64,000 nt of DNA from Rossellomorea sp. BNER (GCA_024213275.1 JANAVG010000004.1:239551-303550); one strand, 5' to 3'; counted from the stretch's first letter, positions 25,884 through 33,805 are shown. Notes: a model not told the origin generated them from the sequence alone. Made by a program: numbers and translations.

Positions 25884-26750
25884 TCATGATTTACTCTTAT
25901 CCAAAATCACCTTTTTTCTAAACTCCAGTGGAGATAATCCTACATGCTGTTTAAACATTTTGCTAAATGAAACGGGGTTATTATAGCCTATTTTAAATGA
26001 AATCTCTGTAATGCTGTCATCTAAATTGCTTAATAGTTGAATGGCTTTTGAAACTCGAAATTCAGTTATTTGCTGATGAGGGGTTTTTCCAAAGATGCTA
26101 GAATAGTTTCTTAAAAGATGGTTCGGTGATAAACAGGCAATCTGAGCAATATCATCTAATTGTATTTGCTGAGTGTAGAAGGAGCGAATATAATCATGTG
26201 CCGTGTGAATTCGTCTATACATCTCTTCTCGAGTTGAAAAACGGAGAGCTTTTAATGATTGAACCTCTTTTAACGTGTCTTTATGTACATGGTGGATCGT
26301 TTGCATAATCTTATGGAATTGTTCTTCTATCCATAGTGAATCATCTTGATGTAACGAATAGCTAGCCTTTAGGTACTGCAACTGGGAAGAAAGAAGTGAA
26401 TTTTCTTGGTATGTTTTTTCAAAGAAGCCTATAGAGTGGATTTTCTTATTCGGATCTGTCAGGAGTGCATCTTGGGAATCCTCTAGACTCCTTGACACTT
26501 CTTCAGCAAACCCGCTTCTGAAAAAAAGGCAAAAAGACTCGACCTCATTATTATCCTCAATTGAAATCGTATACGGTCCCTCATTTAATAGAAGATATCT
26601 AGACTCATCCACAGCAAAAAAGCCTTTATTCGTTTTATAATGAGCATCGCCGTTTGAAAACGATTTAAGGGAAAGCTGTCCGTCGCCTTCCCAGTAGAAA
26701 TGGCGGCTTTTGGCGTGTAATACATAGTTTGTTGAAGTGTTTCTTTTCAT
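25884..26750 (-). CDS. AraC family transcriptional regulator
   Basis: 288-residue regulator with a variable N-terminal sensing domain and a C-terminal pair of helix-turn-helix motifs (about 185-285). These include IQLDDIAQIACLSPNHLLRN and ITEISFKIGYNNPVSFSKMF, ending with the family signature GLSPLEFRK. ATG 26750 is taken as the start, with GGGGATG upstream; the frame continues to 26825 without a better site. It lies 42 bases upstream of the VOC gene on the same strand and may control it. The inducer is unknown. Confidence 0.85.
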   Translation of the reverse strand: MKRNTSTNYVLHAKSRHFYWEGDGQLSLKSFSNGDAHYKTNKGFFAVDESRYLLLNEGPYTISIEDNNEVESFCLFFRSGFAEEVSRSLEDSQDALLTDPNKKIHSIGFFEKTYQENSLLSSQLQYLKASYSLHQDDSLWIEEQFHKIMQTIHHVHKDTLKEVQSLKALRFSTREEMYRRIHTAHDYIRSFYTQQIQLDDIAQIACLSPNHLLRNYSSIFGKTPHQQITEFRVSKAIQLLSNLDDSITEISFKIGYNNPVSFSKMFKQHVGLSPLEFRKKVILDKSKS

Positions 26751-26796
26751 GGTATCATCCCCGAAACAAGTTAATGACTTTTTGTCTATTATACAA

Positions 26797-26836
26797 GAAA
26801 AAACCCCCTCGGTCTCATTCTGCACGTGAGGGAGGG
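26797..26836 (-). terminator. Terminator of the 26895-27359 gene
   Basis: Read on the minus strand, CCCTC...GAGGGGG encloses a loop rich in partial pairing and is followed by GTTTTTTC. On the plus strand the arms are CCCTC at 26806-26810 and GAGGG at 26828-26832. Confidence 0.55.
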
Positions 26837-26894
26837 AGCATGATTAAGAGATGGAGAAAAGCAAAATAGATACAATGTGGTATTCGTTAAGAAA

Positions 26895-27359
26895 TTAAAC
26901 GTTACTACTCACAAAACGCAAAGTCCGAGCAATAAAAATAATATGGTCGATATCTGACCACAAGATAAAATAATCATACGTTTCACCAGAGATCGTAATG
27001 GGGCGGGGGTATCTAACGATTAAGGCTGCTTGTCGCATCATATCTGCAGGCTGGTCGAACGATGGGAAAATAAACCTTGCCTCTTGTCCAGCAATTCGTG
27101 AACGGAGAATGAATGGTCTAGAACCATAAGGGTTTAATTGGTGGAAGGCTTCCTGTGAAGCCAGTTGCTCAATACTTGCACCACCACTTGATATAGCAGA
27201 TATTTGAAAAAAACCATCATTGGAACCGTATCTCTCATCATATCCAAGAATCTTCGTCCAATGATAAGGATATCTTAGGATAATGTTATACACCGAATTG
27301 TGATAAAGCTTCATAGGGAAAAAAATATGTCTAGATGGATTATAAGGATAAATCATCAT
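26895..27359 (-). CDS. Uncharacterised Bacillus protein, PsbP-like in appearance
   Basis: 154-residue soluble protein without signal peptide. Segments such as NSVYNIILRYPYHWTKI, DERYGSNDGFFQISAI and AALIVRYPRP resemble domains that, from memory, are found at the C-terminus of some Bacillus TolB-like propeller proteins and recall a PsbP/Mog1p fold. I am not certain of this. Two adjacent ATGs (27359 and 27356) follow GGAGGT by 5 and 8 bases. It is monocistronic, with a terminator at 26797. Confidence 0.65.
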   Translation of the reverse strand: MMIYPYNPSRHIFFPMKLYHNSVYNIILRYPYHWTKILGYDERYGSNDGFFQISAISSGGASIEQLASQEAFHQLNPYGSRPFILRSRIAGQEARFIFPSFDQPADMMRQAALIVRYPRPITISGETYDYFILWSDIDHIIFIARTLRFVSSNV

Positions 27360-27460
27360 AAGTACCTCCAATTTATCTTCTGTTTAGAATATGAGGAGGT
27401 CTATTTTAGTGTGTTTGTATTATGAAGTCCTCTGTTATAACTCGAAAAATATTTCGACAA

Positions 27461-27560
27461 TTGTCGTATGGTCAATATATTCACTATTTTGGACAGATTA
27501 ATAAAGGTTACGGACAAATAATCGCTATTAAGGACAAATTAATCATGTTCACGGACAGAA
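27461..27560 (+). repeat. 21-bp-phased GGACAAAT array 2
   Basis: Header TTGTCGTATGGTCAATA starts at 27461, with the same 9-base offset to the first core as in array 1. Cores are at 27470 (GGTCAATAT), 27491 (GGACAGATTA), 27512 (GGACAAATAA), 27532 (GGACAAATTA) and 27553 (GGACAGAATG), spaced 21, 21, 20 and 21. Confidence 0.85.
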
Positions 27561-27763
27561 TGTGAAGTGAAAAAGAAATCGTTCAGAAAATAGATATTAG
27601 ATTCTAGATAATAAATCTTCGTTTACTTCGATTATCACCCTTTTGGTCACATTTTCATGAAAAGCTGCTGAAAAAAGTGCTGTATTGGTCAAATTATCGT
27701 GCAAATCGACTTTGAAGTATTTACTCTGCAAGTCAGTATTTGGTTAATGAAAATAGGAATCAA

Positions 27764-27815
27764 AAAACCCCATTTCGACAGCATAATCTCTATCGAAATG
27801 GGGGTTTTAAAAATT
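27764..27815. terminator. Terminator-like hairpin without an obvious gene
   Basis: AAAACCCCATTTCGA (27764-27778) pairs with TCGAAATGGGGGTTTT (27793-27808), with one bulged G and a 14-base loop. A-runs and T-runs on both sides make it usable in either direction. No gene on either strand ends nearby. The 27561-27760 stretch before it has no reading frame I would defend, so it may terminate an unannotated RNA. Confidence 0.6.
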
Positions 27816-27920
27816 AAATTATAAATTTTGGCTTATCATTTACCTCAATCTCTTTTTTGACGCTTTCCCTTTTGATATCTCAATACGTACTTTCTTTTTC
27901 TTTGAAAACAGTCGGTAAAC

Positions 27921-28140
27921 AGCTAGGAAGCTCCAAAACCTGATAGTCAGGAAACCTCATCTTCAATATAAAGAAGTAACCTCCGAAACATTTACTATAT
28001 TTGGATGAACACGGTCAATATAGTAGCTGCTAGAGTAAATAATCACTTTTTCTTACACCCGGTCATCGAAGGCGTTAATGCTCATAAGGGATGAGATTTA
28101 CTAATTATTTCTAGTAATCTCTCATTTAGGCAGCCCTTTT
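27921..28140. repeat. Composite, degenerate hairpin element
   Basis: CTCCAAAACCTGATAGTCAG, GAAACCTCATCTTCAATATA and AAGAAGTAACCTCCG follow the left half of the GGAACCAC element, and AGGCAGCCC (28128-28136) resembles its right end. Between them ATGAGATTTACT (28091-28102) and AGTAATCTCTCAT (28113-28125) add another hairpin. Beyond these repeats, 27360-28241 holds no gene that I can support. Confidence 0.5.
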
Positions 28141-28241
28141 TAATAGAAGGTGTGCATTTGTATGAAGCATGTCCACCGAATATACATAGAATGTTTTGTA
28201 AAGTACTTTACTACTAAATTTAAAAAATGAGGTGTAAAGAT

Positions 28242-28430
28242 ATGCCAAAAAATTCTCCTGGAAATAAAGGTAACGGGGGTGGAGACGGAGGTGGAGACAA
28301 CTTCTTTGACTTGTTATTAATCTTGTTGTTAGTTGCTTTCTTCATCTTCTTAGGAATTAACCCTATCGTCTCAATTATTATTGCTCTTGTATTACTAGTG
28401 TTACTAGTAATAGCTGAAATTTTGGATTAA
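28242..28430 (+). CDS. Small glycine-rich membrane protein
   Basis: 62-residue protein. The first 20 residues are polar and glycine-rich (GNKGNGGGDGGGDN), and the rest is one long or two short hydrophobic helices (LLLILLLVAFFIFLG and VSIIIALVLLVLLVIAEI). ATG 28242 is used, with GAGGTG at 28229-28234 seven bases upstream. No family recognised. It is 161 bp upstream of the repeat protein at 28592 and in the same direction, so the two may be expressed together; a hairpin-free gap separates them. Confidence 0.7.
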   Translation: MPKNSPGNKGNGGGDGGGDNFFDLLLILLLVAFFIFLGINPIVSIIIALVLLVLLVIAEILD

Positions 28431-28591
28431 TAGACACTAAAGTTAATCAAAAAAGTCAGGACTAGTTAATTCTAGGGAATGTTTGAATCCTGGGGAATTA
28501 TAGTATATTGCATAATTTCCCGGGTTTTTCCCCCTAGCATTAAATAAAGAAATTTTAATAATCTACTAAAAAAGGTAAGGAGGTCAAAGAG

Positions 28592-29446
28592 ATGGCACCC
28601 AAAGAACATGATAACTCTGAAGAGAATTCGGAACGTGGTAATAACGTAGATCCTGGTGAATTAATTAAGGAATTTGCCATGAAATTCTTAAAACATAATA
28701 ACATTTCAGCGGACCCGACTTCGATCTTGAATCAATTTAAATCAATCGGTATGAATTCTTTGTTAGGCCAATTTAACGGAATGAATACTAATTCAATTAT
28801 GGATCTAGTCAAATCACTGAATTTAAATTCAGTTTTAGGGCAATTCAATTCAAAGGGATTGTCTTCTGTCGCAGGAAATGCAGATTCTAAGGTAGTGAAT
28901 TCCATCTTAGATCAATTAAATACAGATGAAATGAATTCAATCATAAGTAAATTAGATACAAAAGATATAGGGTCGATTCTAAATAAATTAGATTCAAATG
29001 ATATCAATTCTATTTTAAAACAAGTGAAGTCGATTGATGTTGATTCGATTCTAGGTCAGGTCACATCAAATGGTATGCGTCCGGTCCTAGGTCAATCTAA
29101 ATCAATAAATGTAAATCCTATTCTGGATCAATTCAAATCATTGGATTTAAGTTCGATTCTTGGTCAATCCAATTCAATGAATTTGAGTCCACTCATAGAT
29201 AAATTTAAATCAATGTTAGATGAGGACATGCTAGATGATTTATTAAATATTAAATCAACTATATCGAAGGATGGTCTTTCAGCAATCACAAAAAATGTCT
29301 CCATTATGCCAATGGTAGAAAAAGTAATGGATAGTAAATTCAATAAAAATAGTTCTTTAGATGAATTAATCGAACAAAATGAAAAACTGAAGAATGAAAT
29401 TAATGAGATTAAAAAGGTATTAATTAGAGGGTTTTATGATTCATAA
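28592..29446 (+). CDS. Protein with 14 tandem 12-residue repeats
   Basis: 284-residue protein of no family I know. Residues 43-210 are 14 uninterrupted repeats of exactly 12 residues, approximate consensus N-S-I-L-x-Q-F-x-S-x-x-[LMIV], for example NSILKQVKSIDV, DSILGQVTSNGM and NPILDQFKSLDL. Residues 1-42 are polar and then amphipathic. Residues about 254-280 (LDELIEQNEKLKNEINEIKK) look like a coiled coil. There is no signal peptide. The hydrophobic spacing would suit a repetitive solenoid or fibre. The start is strong (AAGGAGG 8 bases before ATG). DNA composition is not visibly foreign. Confidence 0.85.
   Translation: MAPKEHDNSEENSERGNNVDPGELIKEFAMKFLKHNNISADPTSILNQFKSIGMNSLLGQFNGMNTNSIMDLVKSLNLNSVLGQFNSKGLSSVAGNADSKVVNSILDQLNTDEMNSIISKLDTKDIGSILNKLDSNDINSILKQVKSIDVDSILGQVTSNGMRPVLGQSKSINVNPILDQFKSLDLSSILGQSNSMNLSPLIDKFKSMLDEDMLDDLLNIKSTISKDGLSAITKNVSIMPMVEKVMDSKFNKNSSLDELIEQNEKLKNEINEIKKVLIRGFYDS
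28718..29221 (+). repeat. 14 x 36-bp in-frame tandem repeat
   Basis: This is the DNA of the 14 protein repeats. Most units contain AATTCN at the Asn-Ser codons. Copies differ at many third positions, so the array is old rather than freshly amplified, and its strict 36-base length has been kept without a single indel. Confidence 0.85.
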
Positions 29447-29451
29447 AAAGG

Positions 29452-29565
29452 GATTGATCCCCAAAAAAGTGTCAGGAACTACGACTTCTAAATACTGATG
29501 AACAATATAAAGAATTTAAAATGTATATTGACAAGTCATTGGTTCCAGGCATTTTTGGATCAATC
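29452..29565 (+). repeat. GGAACCAC hairpin element, variant copy
   Basis: Outer arms GATTGATCC with AAAAA (from 29452) and TTTTTGGATCAATC (29552-29565) are inverted. Inside, GTGTCAGGAACTACGACTTC and ATTGGTTCCAGGC keep the family order. It begins 5 bases after the repeat-protein stop and may terminate it. Confidence 0.65.
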
Positions 29566-29665
29566 TGGGGAGGACTAGCATGGGAGAGTGCGGTCCTTTT
29601 TTTGTTAGGGAAGAGATGAGAGAGTGTATAGGAAAAATAGTGTCTTTAGCGAAAAATGCTGTATT

Positions 29666-29770
29666 TTGTCGAACAGTCAATATATTGCCTTCAAAGGACA
29701 AAAAACCGGTAATAACGGATGAATAAAACACTCTTACGGACAAATCATCATCCAACATGGACAAATAATT
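29666..29770 (+). repeat. 21-bp-phased GGACAAAT array 3
   Basis: Header TTGTCGAACAGTCAATA starts at 29666. Cores are at 29675 (AGTCAATAT), 29696 (GGACAAAAAA), 29717 (GGATGAATAA), 29738 (GGACAAATCA) and 29759 (GGACAAATAA), each exactly 21 bases apart. With the hairpin element at 29452 and the terminator at 29795 it fills the gap 29447-29857. Confidence 0.85.
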
Positions 29771-29794
29771 AAGTCGATTCCTGACTCGTTAAAA

Positions 29795-29850
29795 AGATGA
29801 CCTAAAGTGCTGGAACTTCAACTGTTCCTGGCACTATACTTAGGTCATCT
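29795..29850 (-). terminator. Terminator of yfhD
   Basis: AGATGACCTAA (29795-29805) and TTAGGTCATCT (29840-29850) form the outer stem; AGTGC/GCACT and GGAAC/GTTCC continue it inward. Read on the minus strand, it lies 8 bases after the yfhD stop and is followed by TTTTAACG. Confidence 0.7.
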
Positions 29851-29857
29851 ATCTTCT

Positions 29858-30043
29858 TTATTTCCTACGGGTGCTTTGACGCTGATTGGCTGCATTGGCT
29901 CGTGCTTGCGCTTCTAGGTCTTCTTGATCTGCAAGCTCTCTAGAATACTCCTCGTCAATCCCATCCGATTTTAATTGTTTAGGGACTTGAGGAAGTTTAT
30001 TTTTATTTTTGTCACGTGTTTTTTGTCCATGTGCTCTACCCAA
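29858..30043 (-). CDS. yfhD: YfhD family small spore-associated protein
   Basis: 61-residue highly polar protein starting MGRAHGQKTRDKNKNKLPQV and rich in Lys, Arg, Gln and Ala. It ends with the characteristic EDLEAQARANAANQRQ segment. This matches my recollection of B. subtilis YfhD, a small forespore-type protein of unknown function. AAAGGGG precedes the ATG on the minus strand. It opens the conserved yfhD-yfhE-yfhF cluster, the left border of a block syntenic with B. subtilis. Confidence 0.88.
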   Translation of the reverse strand: MGRAHGQKTRDKNKNKLPQVPKQLKSDGIDEEYSRELADQEDLEAQARANAANQRQSTRRK

Positions 30044-30062
30044 TACGACCTACCCCTTTCAA

Positions 30063-30106
30063 AAATAAAGGTACGAAAAGCAATGATTGCTCCTCGTACC
30101 TTTATT
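30063..30106 (-). terminator. Terminator between yfhE and yfhD
   Basis: AATAAAGGTACGA (30064-30076) and TCGTACCTTTATT (30094-30106) pair perfectly over 13 bp, with a nested GCAAT/ATTGC stem. Read on the minus strand, it lies after yfhE and is followed by TTTGAAAGG, which is the yfhD ribosome binding region. Confidence 0.75.
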
Positions 30107-30138
30107 ATCTGTAGATAGACCATTTTTATGAAAAATTT

Positions 30139-30258
30139 TTAATGCTTCTTACTAGTATAACCGCCAGCTCTATCAGCTGATTTAAACTCTCGGGAATACG
30201 TCACTTCCTGAGCACTAGATAAAACAGACTTTACCTTATCTCTTTTCTTTTTCTCCAT
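30139..30258 (-). CDS. yfhE: YfhE family small protein
   Basis: 39-residue basic protein, MEKKKRDKVKSVLSSAQEVT followed by YSREFKSADRAGGYTSKKH. The STQEV-like and EFKxADRAGGY pattern matches B. subtilis YfhE from memory. AAAGGAAG stands about 9 bases upstream of the ATG on the minus strand. It is too short for most gene finders but has the right neighbours, between yfhD and yfhF, and a terminator after it. Function unknown, probably sporulation-related like yfhD. Confidence 0.82.
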   Translation of the reverse strand: MEKKKRDKVKSVLSSAQEVTYSREFKSADRAGGYTSKKH

Positions 30259-30324
30259 TGAAGAACACTTCCTTTCATCAGTGGGATATATTTCTATTTT
30301 CCCCTACAGTGAAAAGTTCATACT

Positions 30325-31233
30325 TCAATATTGATTCTTATAAATATTTGTTAAAGCATGTTCGAGTGTTGAATAAGTGAATAGAAATCCATGATCTATC
30401 AGTACAGTCGGAATGACCTTTTGGCCTTCTAAAACAAGCGTGCTCATTTCACCTAATGCGGCTTTGATAGCAAAAGCAGGAGCGGGAATCCAATGAGGTC
30501 GATTGAGGACTTTAGCCAAGGTTTGGCCGAATTCTTTCATGGTAACTGGTGAAGGGGCAGTAAGATTAATCGGTCCCTGAATATCATTTTTTTCAAGTAC
30601 AAACCGAATCGCCCTTACCGTATCGTTTAGATGGATCCAGCTCATCCACTGTTCACCTGTACCTACTGTTCCACCAGCATATAATTTATAAGGGAGAGCA
30701 ATACGTGGAAGTGCACCTTCGTCTTTTCCTAAAATAATTCCAAATCGAGTGTAGATGGTTCGAATTCCTAGGTGATTTGCTTCACTAGCTTTTTCTTCCC
30801 ATTGTTTTACGGTTTGGGCAAGGAAGTCATTAGCTATGTCCTGAGACTTTTCAGTGTGGGTGATTAATTTAGATGCTTGATAATATCCGATTGCACTTGC
30901 ATTGATAAAGGTATGTGGTTGAACGCTTTTTGCCATTCGCATCATTTCCTGAGTGGCTTCCATTCTACTATCTAAAATTTGTTGTTTTCGTTTATCCGTC
31001 CATCTTCCACCGTTAATCGATTCCCCAGCGAGATTAATGAAAGCATCAATATTTACAAGTATATTCTCAGGTTGATTGCCCTCTCTTAACCACTGTACAT
31101 GGTGAATGTTTTCTTTATCTTTATGTTTTTCTGGATTACGAGTGAGAATGTAAACCTCATGACCATTGGAGATTAACTCCTTTGTTAATGATTTCCCAAT
31201 AAAACCCGTTCCACCTGAAATGACAATTCTCAT
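30325..31233 (-). CDS. yfhF: TIGR01777 family epimerase-like protein YfhF
   Basis: 302-residue extended SDR-fold protein (TIGR01777, related to human SDR39U1 and cell-division inhibitor SulA of E. coli YfcH type). The nucleotide-binding motif GGTGFIGKSL is at residues 6-15, followed by NLAGESINGGRWT and INASAIGYYQ (in place of the usual YxxxK region). The C-terminal DUF1731 part ends with VLEGQKVIPTVLIDHGFLF. Position next to yfhE and divergent from recX agrees with B. subtilis YfhF. The natural substrate is unknown. Confidence 0.88.
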   Translation of the reverse strand: MRIVISGGTGFIGKSLTKELISNGHEVYILTRNPEKHKDKENIHHVQWLREGNQPENILVNIDAFINLAGESINGGRWTDKRKQQILDSRMEATQEMMRMAKSVQPHTFINASAIGYYQASKLITHTEKSQDIANDFLAQTVKQWEEKASEANHLGIRTIYTRFGIILGKDEGALPRIALPYKLYAGGTVGTGEQWMSWIHLNDTVRAIRFVLEKNDIQGPINLTAPSPVTMKEFGQTLAKVLNRPHWIPAPAFAIKAALGEMSTLVLEGQKVIPTVLIDHGFLFTYSTLEHALTNIYKNQY

Positions 31234-31378
31234 TTTTCATCCCTCCAGTTGATATCTATATTTTACATGTCCAATCATAAAAAATCTTTTGAAAGAAAAC
31301 AAAAAGTAGAATAATGTTTACGGTTAAAAAGGTTTCGGTGTTTTTTCATGTGTTAAAGTAAAATAGAGGTGATGGCAT

Positions 31379-32179
31379 ATGAAAACGGTGACGAAAATTA
31401 CGAAACAGGTTAAGAATGATGAGAGATACAATATTTTTATCGACAACCAATATGCTTTTAGTGTTGATGAAGAAGTTTTAGCACGCTACGGGCTATTAAA
31501 GGGAAAAGAGATTGACGACTTGTTGCTAGCTGAAATTCAATACGAGGACGATATTAGGAAGGGATTTCAATCGGCAATCCACTATCTTTCATTTCGTATG
31601 AGAACGGAAAAAGAAGTCCGAGAGTATTTAATCAAAAAAGAAGTCGAAGAAACACTCGTTCAGGAAGTTATTCATAAGCTTCACCAATACGGATATCTTA
31701 ATGATGAAGATTTTGCTCAATCCTTTTTAAATACATACATACGAACTTCTGATAAGGGACCGGACTGGATCAAGACTGAATTGATGAACAAAGGGGTACA
31801 CCAAGATATCATTGAAAAGGTTTTGAAGAGTTATCCTGAAGATCTTCAGCTTGAAAGAGCAATTGATTTAACGGAAAAACTAGTGAAGAAGTACAAGAAA
31901 GAATCCTCAATACAAGCTAAACAAAAAGTGGAGATAAGTTTGATTAGAAAAGGGTATCGCACCTCGATTATTCGAATCGCTTGGGATGAGGCCTCTACAG
32001 AAAAAGATTCAAATGAAGAGTGGGAAGCTCTTTATAAACAAGCACTGAAAGCACACCAACGTATTAGCAAAAAAGCGACTGGCTTTGAATATAAGCAAAA
32101 AATGAAGCAAACCTTGTATCGAAAAGGCTTTCCATTAGAAAGCATTGACAAAGTGTTAGATGAGATTAATGAGGAATGA
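31379..32179 (+). CDS. recX: RecX, modulator of RecA
   Basis: 266-residue protein made of repeated three-helix modules with the RecX patterns RMRTEKEVREYLIKKEV, LHQYGYLNDEDFAQSFLNTY and KGPDWIKTELMNKGVHQDII. RecX binds RecA filaments and modulates their activity in recombination and the SOS response. GAGGTG stands 7 bases before ATG 31379. Length matches the B. subtilis protein. It is divergent from yfhF, as in the conserved order. A hairpin overlapping the stop codon probably terminates it. Confidence 0.92.
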   Translation: MKTVTKITKQVKNDERYNIFIDNQYAFSVDEEVLARYGLLKGKEIDDLLLAEIQYEDDIRKGFQSAIHYLSFRMRTEKEVREYLIKKEVEETLVQEVIHKLHQYGYLNDEDFAQSFLNTYIRTSDKGPDWIKTELMNKGVHQDIIEKVLKSYPEDLQLERAIDLTEKLVKKYKKESSIQAKQKVEISLIRKGYRTSIIRIAWDEASTEKDSNEEWEALYKQALKAHQRISKKATGFEYKQKMKQTLYRKGFPLESIDKVLDEINEE

Positions 32180-32200
32180 CTTAAAAGTAGTCATTCCCCA
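32173..32200 (+). terminator. Likely recX terminator
   Basis: GGAATGACT (32173-32181) and AGTCATTCC (32189-32197) form a 9-bp stem with a 7-base loop, followed by CCATTTATTTG. The left arm overlaps the recX stop codon. Confidence 0.5.
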
Positions 32201-32284
32201 TTTATTTGTGTATGCAAAATTTTTAGCTCAATTTCAATATTTCGGTTAAACGGCATATTTCGACACGAAACGATGCCCCCAGAG

Positions 32285-32977
32285 TCAACATACGCTTGTT
32301 TTTTTCTTCGACTCAATCACAATCTCATCCTTCACAGGAAGCTCTTCTAAAATCATTTTAGCTACTTCTTTTGGTGTGCGCATTCGACTTTTGTCACTGA
32401 TATGATCTGATTTATCCCAGAATGGCGTGTCCATTCCCCCCATAAAGGCATTTACAATTCTTATGGCATCACCATCATATTCTTTTTGTAAGCTCTCCGA
32501 AAAACCTCTTAAAGCAAATTTGCTCGATACGTATAGGGCTTCATTTTTCTTTCCGCGTAGTCCTGCTGTTGAGATAATATTTAAAATTGTGCCAGCTGAA
32601 TTTTTTTGAAATAAAGGTAAAAAGCTTTTTGTTAAATAAATGGAACCAAATACATTTGTCTGGAACATTTCTAGGAGTTCTTCATTAGTGGCTTCCAAAA
32701 ATGGACCAAAATGACCAACACCAGCATTGTTAATAAGCAGTTCTACATCATACCTCTTCACAATTTCACTTACTGTTTTTTCGACTTCAATATGTGAAGT
32801 AATATCTAAGACGTAATAATTCGCTTCTCCACCATTTTTTTTAATCATTTCCACAGCATCAATAAGCTTTTTTTCTGTTCTTCCAAGAAGTATCGCATGT
32901 GTACCTTTGTTCGTAAGTAGGGCTCCGAGCTCTTTGCCAAGACCTGACCCTCCACCAGAGATAACGACAGATTTCAT
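32285..32977 (-). CDS. Short-chain dehydrogenase/reductase
   Basis: 230-residue classical SDR. The cofactor motif GGGSGLG is at about residues 7-13, NNAG at about 82-85, and the active-site YVSSK at about 148-152 with an upstream Ser in NIISTAG. A C-terminal extension of about 20 residues ends VIESKKKTSVC. ATG 32977 is chosen because AAAGGATGAG stands just upstream; the frame extends to 33061 without a site. In this position B. subtilis carries no SDR that I recall, so it may be an accessory gene between recX and yfhH. Substrate unknown. Confidence 0.82.
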   Translation of the reverse strand: MKSVVISGGGSGLGKELGALLTNKGTHAILLGRTEKKLIDAVEMIKKNGGEANYYVLDITSHIEVEKTVSEIVKRYDVELLINNAGVGHFGPFLEATNEELLEMFQTNVFGSIYLTKSFLPLFQKNSAGTILNIISTAGLRGKKNEALYVSSKFALRGFSESLQKEYDGDAIRIVNAFMGGMDTPFWDKSDHISDKSRMRTPKEVAKMILEELPVKDEIVIESKKKTSVC

Positions 32978-33052
32978 TTTTCTCATCCTTTCACAATTAA
33001 AAGCTTTTTTTATTTTATCATTTTCTCTATACTTGGTTTCGGAGGGATCAAT

Positions 33053-33379
33053 GTGGAACAAGAAAAAAGATATAGTGAATTATCTGAGTATCAATTAAAA
33101 CAAGAAATTGCCGAGCTTAAAGAGAAAGCGCGTAAAGCTGAGCAACTTGGCATGGTGAATGAGTTTGCCGTATTAGAACGTAAAGCTCTTATGGCCGAAG
33201 CATATTTATTAGATCCAAAAGATTATTCAGCCGGAGAAATTTATGGCATTGAGGGTGATCCGGGAACTTATTTCAAAATAGACTATTTAAACGGAGTGTT
33301 TGCTTGGGGATATCGCCTTGGTGGAGATGGAAAAGAAGAGGCGCTTCCAATTTCACTTTTAACTAGGAAAAAATCATAA
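33053..33379 (+). CDS. yfhH: YfhH (DUF1811) family protein
   Basis: 108-residue protein. It starts with a charged helix (YSELSEYQLKQEIAELKEKA, then RKAEQLGMVNEFAVLERKAL) and ends with a small SH3-like beta part (PGTYFKIDYLNGVFAWGYRL). This is the YfhH/DUF1811 architecture, function unknown. Start is GTG 33053, with GGAGGG (33041-33046) 6 bases upstream; an ATG two bases earlier is out of frame. It keeps the recX-yfhH order. A hairpin element begins 7 bases after the stop. Confidence 0.88.
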   Translation: MEQEKRYSELSEYQLKQEIAELKEKARKAEQLGMVNEFAVLERKALMAEAYLLDPKDYSAGEIYGIEGDPGTYFKIDYLNGVFAWGYRLGGDGKEEALPISLLTRKKS

Positions 33380-33385
33380 GGAAAA

Positions 33386-33470
33386 GGGCTGTCCCAAAAC
33401 CAAGATGTCAGGAACCACAATATATAGAAGAAAGCCTATATATGTTCCGGACCCCTTATAGGACAGCCCC
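33386..33470 (+). repeat. GGAACCAC hairpin element, short copy
   Basis: Ends GGGCTGTCC (33386-33394) and GGACAGCCC (33461-33469) are perfect 9-bp inverted repeats. Inside, AGGAACCACAATATATAGAA and GCCTATATATGTTCCGGACC also pair in part. It lies just after yfhH and probably acts as its terminator. Confidence 0.8.
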
Positions 33471-33554
33471 TTCACATTTGAATTGGTTTTTCTATCTAGT
33501 TCCAGCGATTTACTGTAGTGGAAAGCACAATTCAGTTAGCCGCTTCCGTTTTAA

Positions 33555-33713
33555 TTATGATCTTTTTCGTGTTTCTGCTTCAAGAATAATTAAATCTTGA
33601 GATTGGGTTGTTTGCCCATTTGCTTGAGAGTGAGCATGTTTTGGGTTATACCAGCCTTTGTTAAATGGACTGCTATATTTATTATTGTAAAAATTATTTT
33701 TCATGTTACCCAT
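33555..33713 (-). CDS. YpzG-like small protein
   Basis: 52-residue polar protein, MGNMKNNFYNNKYSSPFNKG, then WYNPKHAHSQANGQTTQSQD and LIILEAETRKRS. The pattern SPF...W.NPKHA.SQ.NGQTQ..Q.LIILE..TRKR agrees with my memory of the YpzG family of small Bacillus sporulation proteins. AGGGGG lies upstream of ATG 33713 on the minus strand. It is short and easily missed, and sits next to sspK, also a spore gene. Confidence 0.72.
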   Translation of the reverse strand: MGNMKNNFYNNKYSSPFNKGWYNPKHAHSQANGQTTQSQDLIILEAETRKRS

Positions 33714-33805
33714 TACGATTACCCCCTAATGTTTTAATTCATTAAATCATTAGGCTTCCCGATAGTATATAGGGAAGACTAGGTCTCAATGTGTTCTTAG
33801 AGAAA

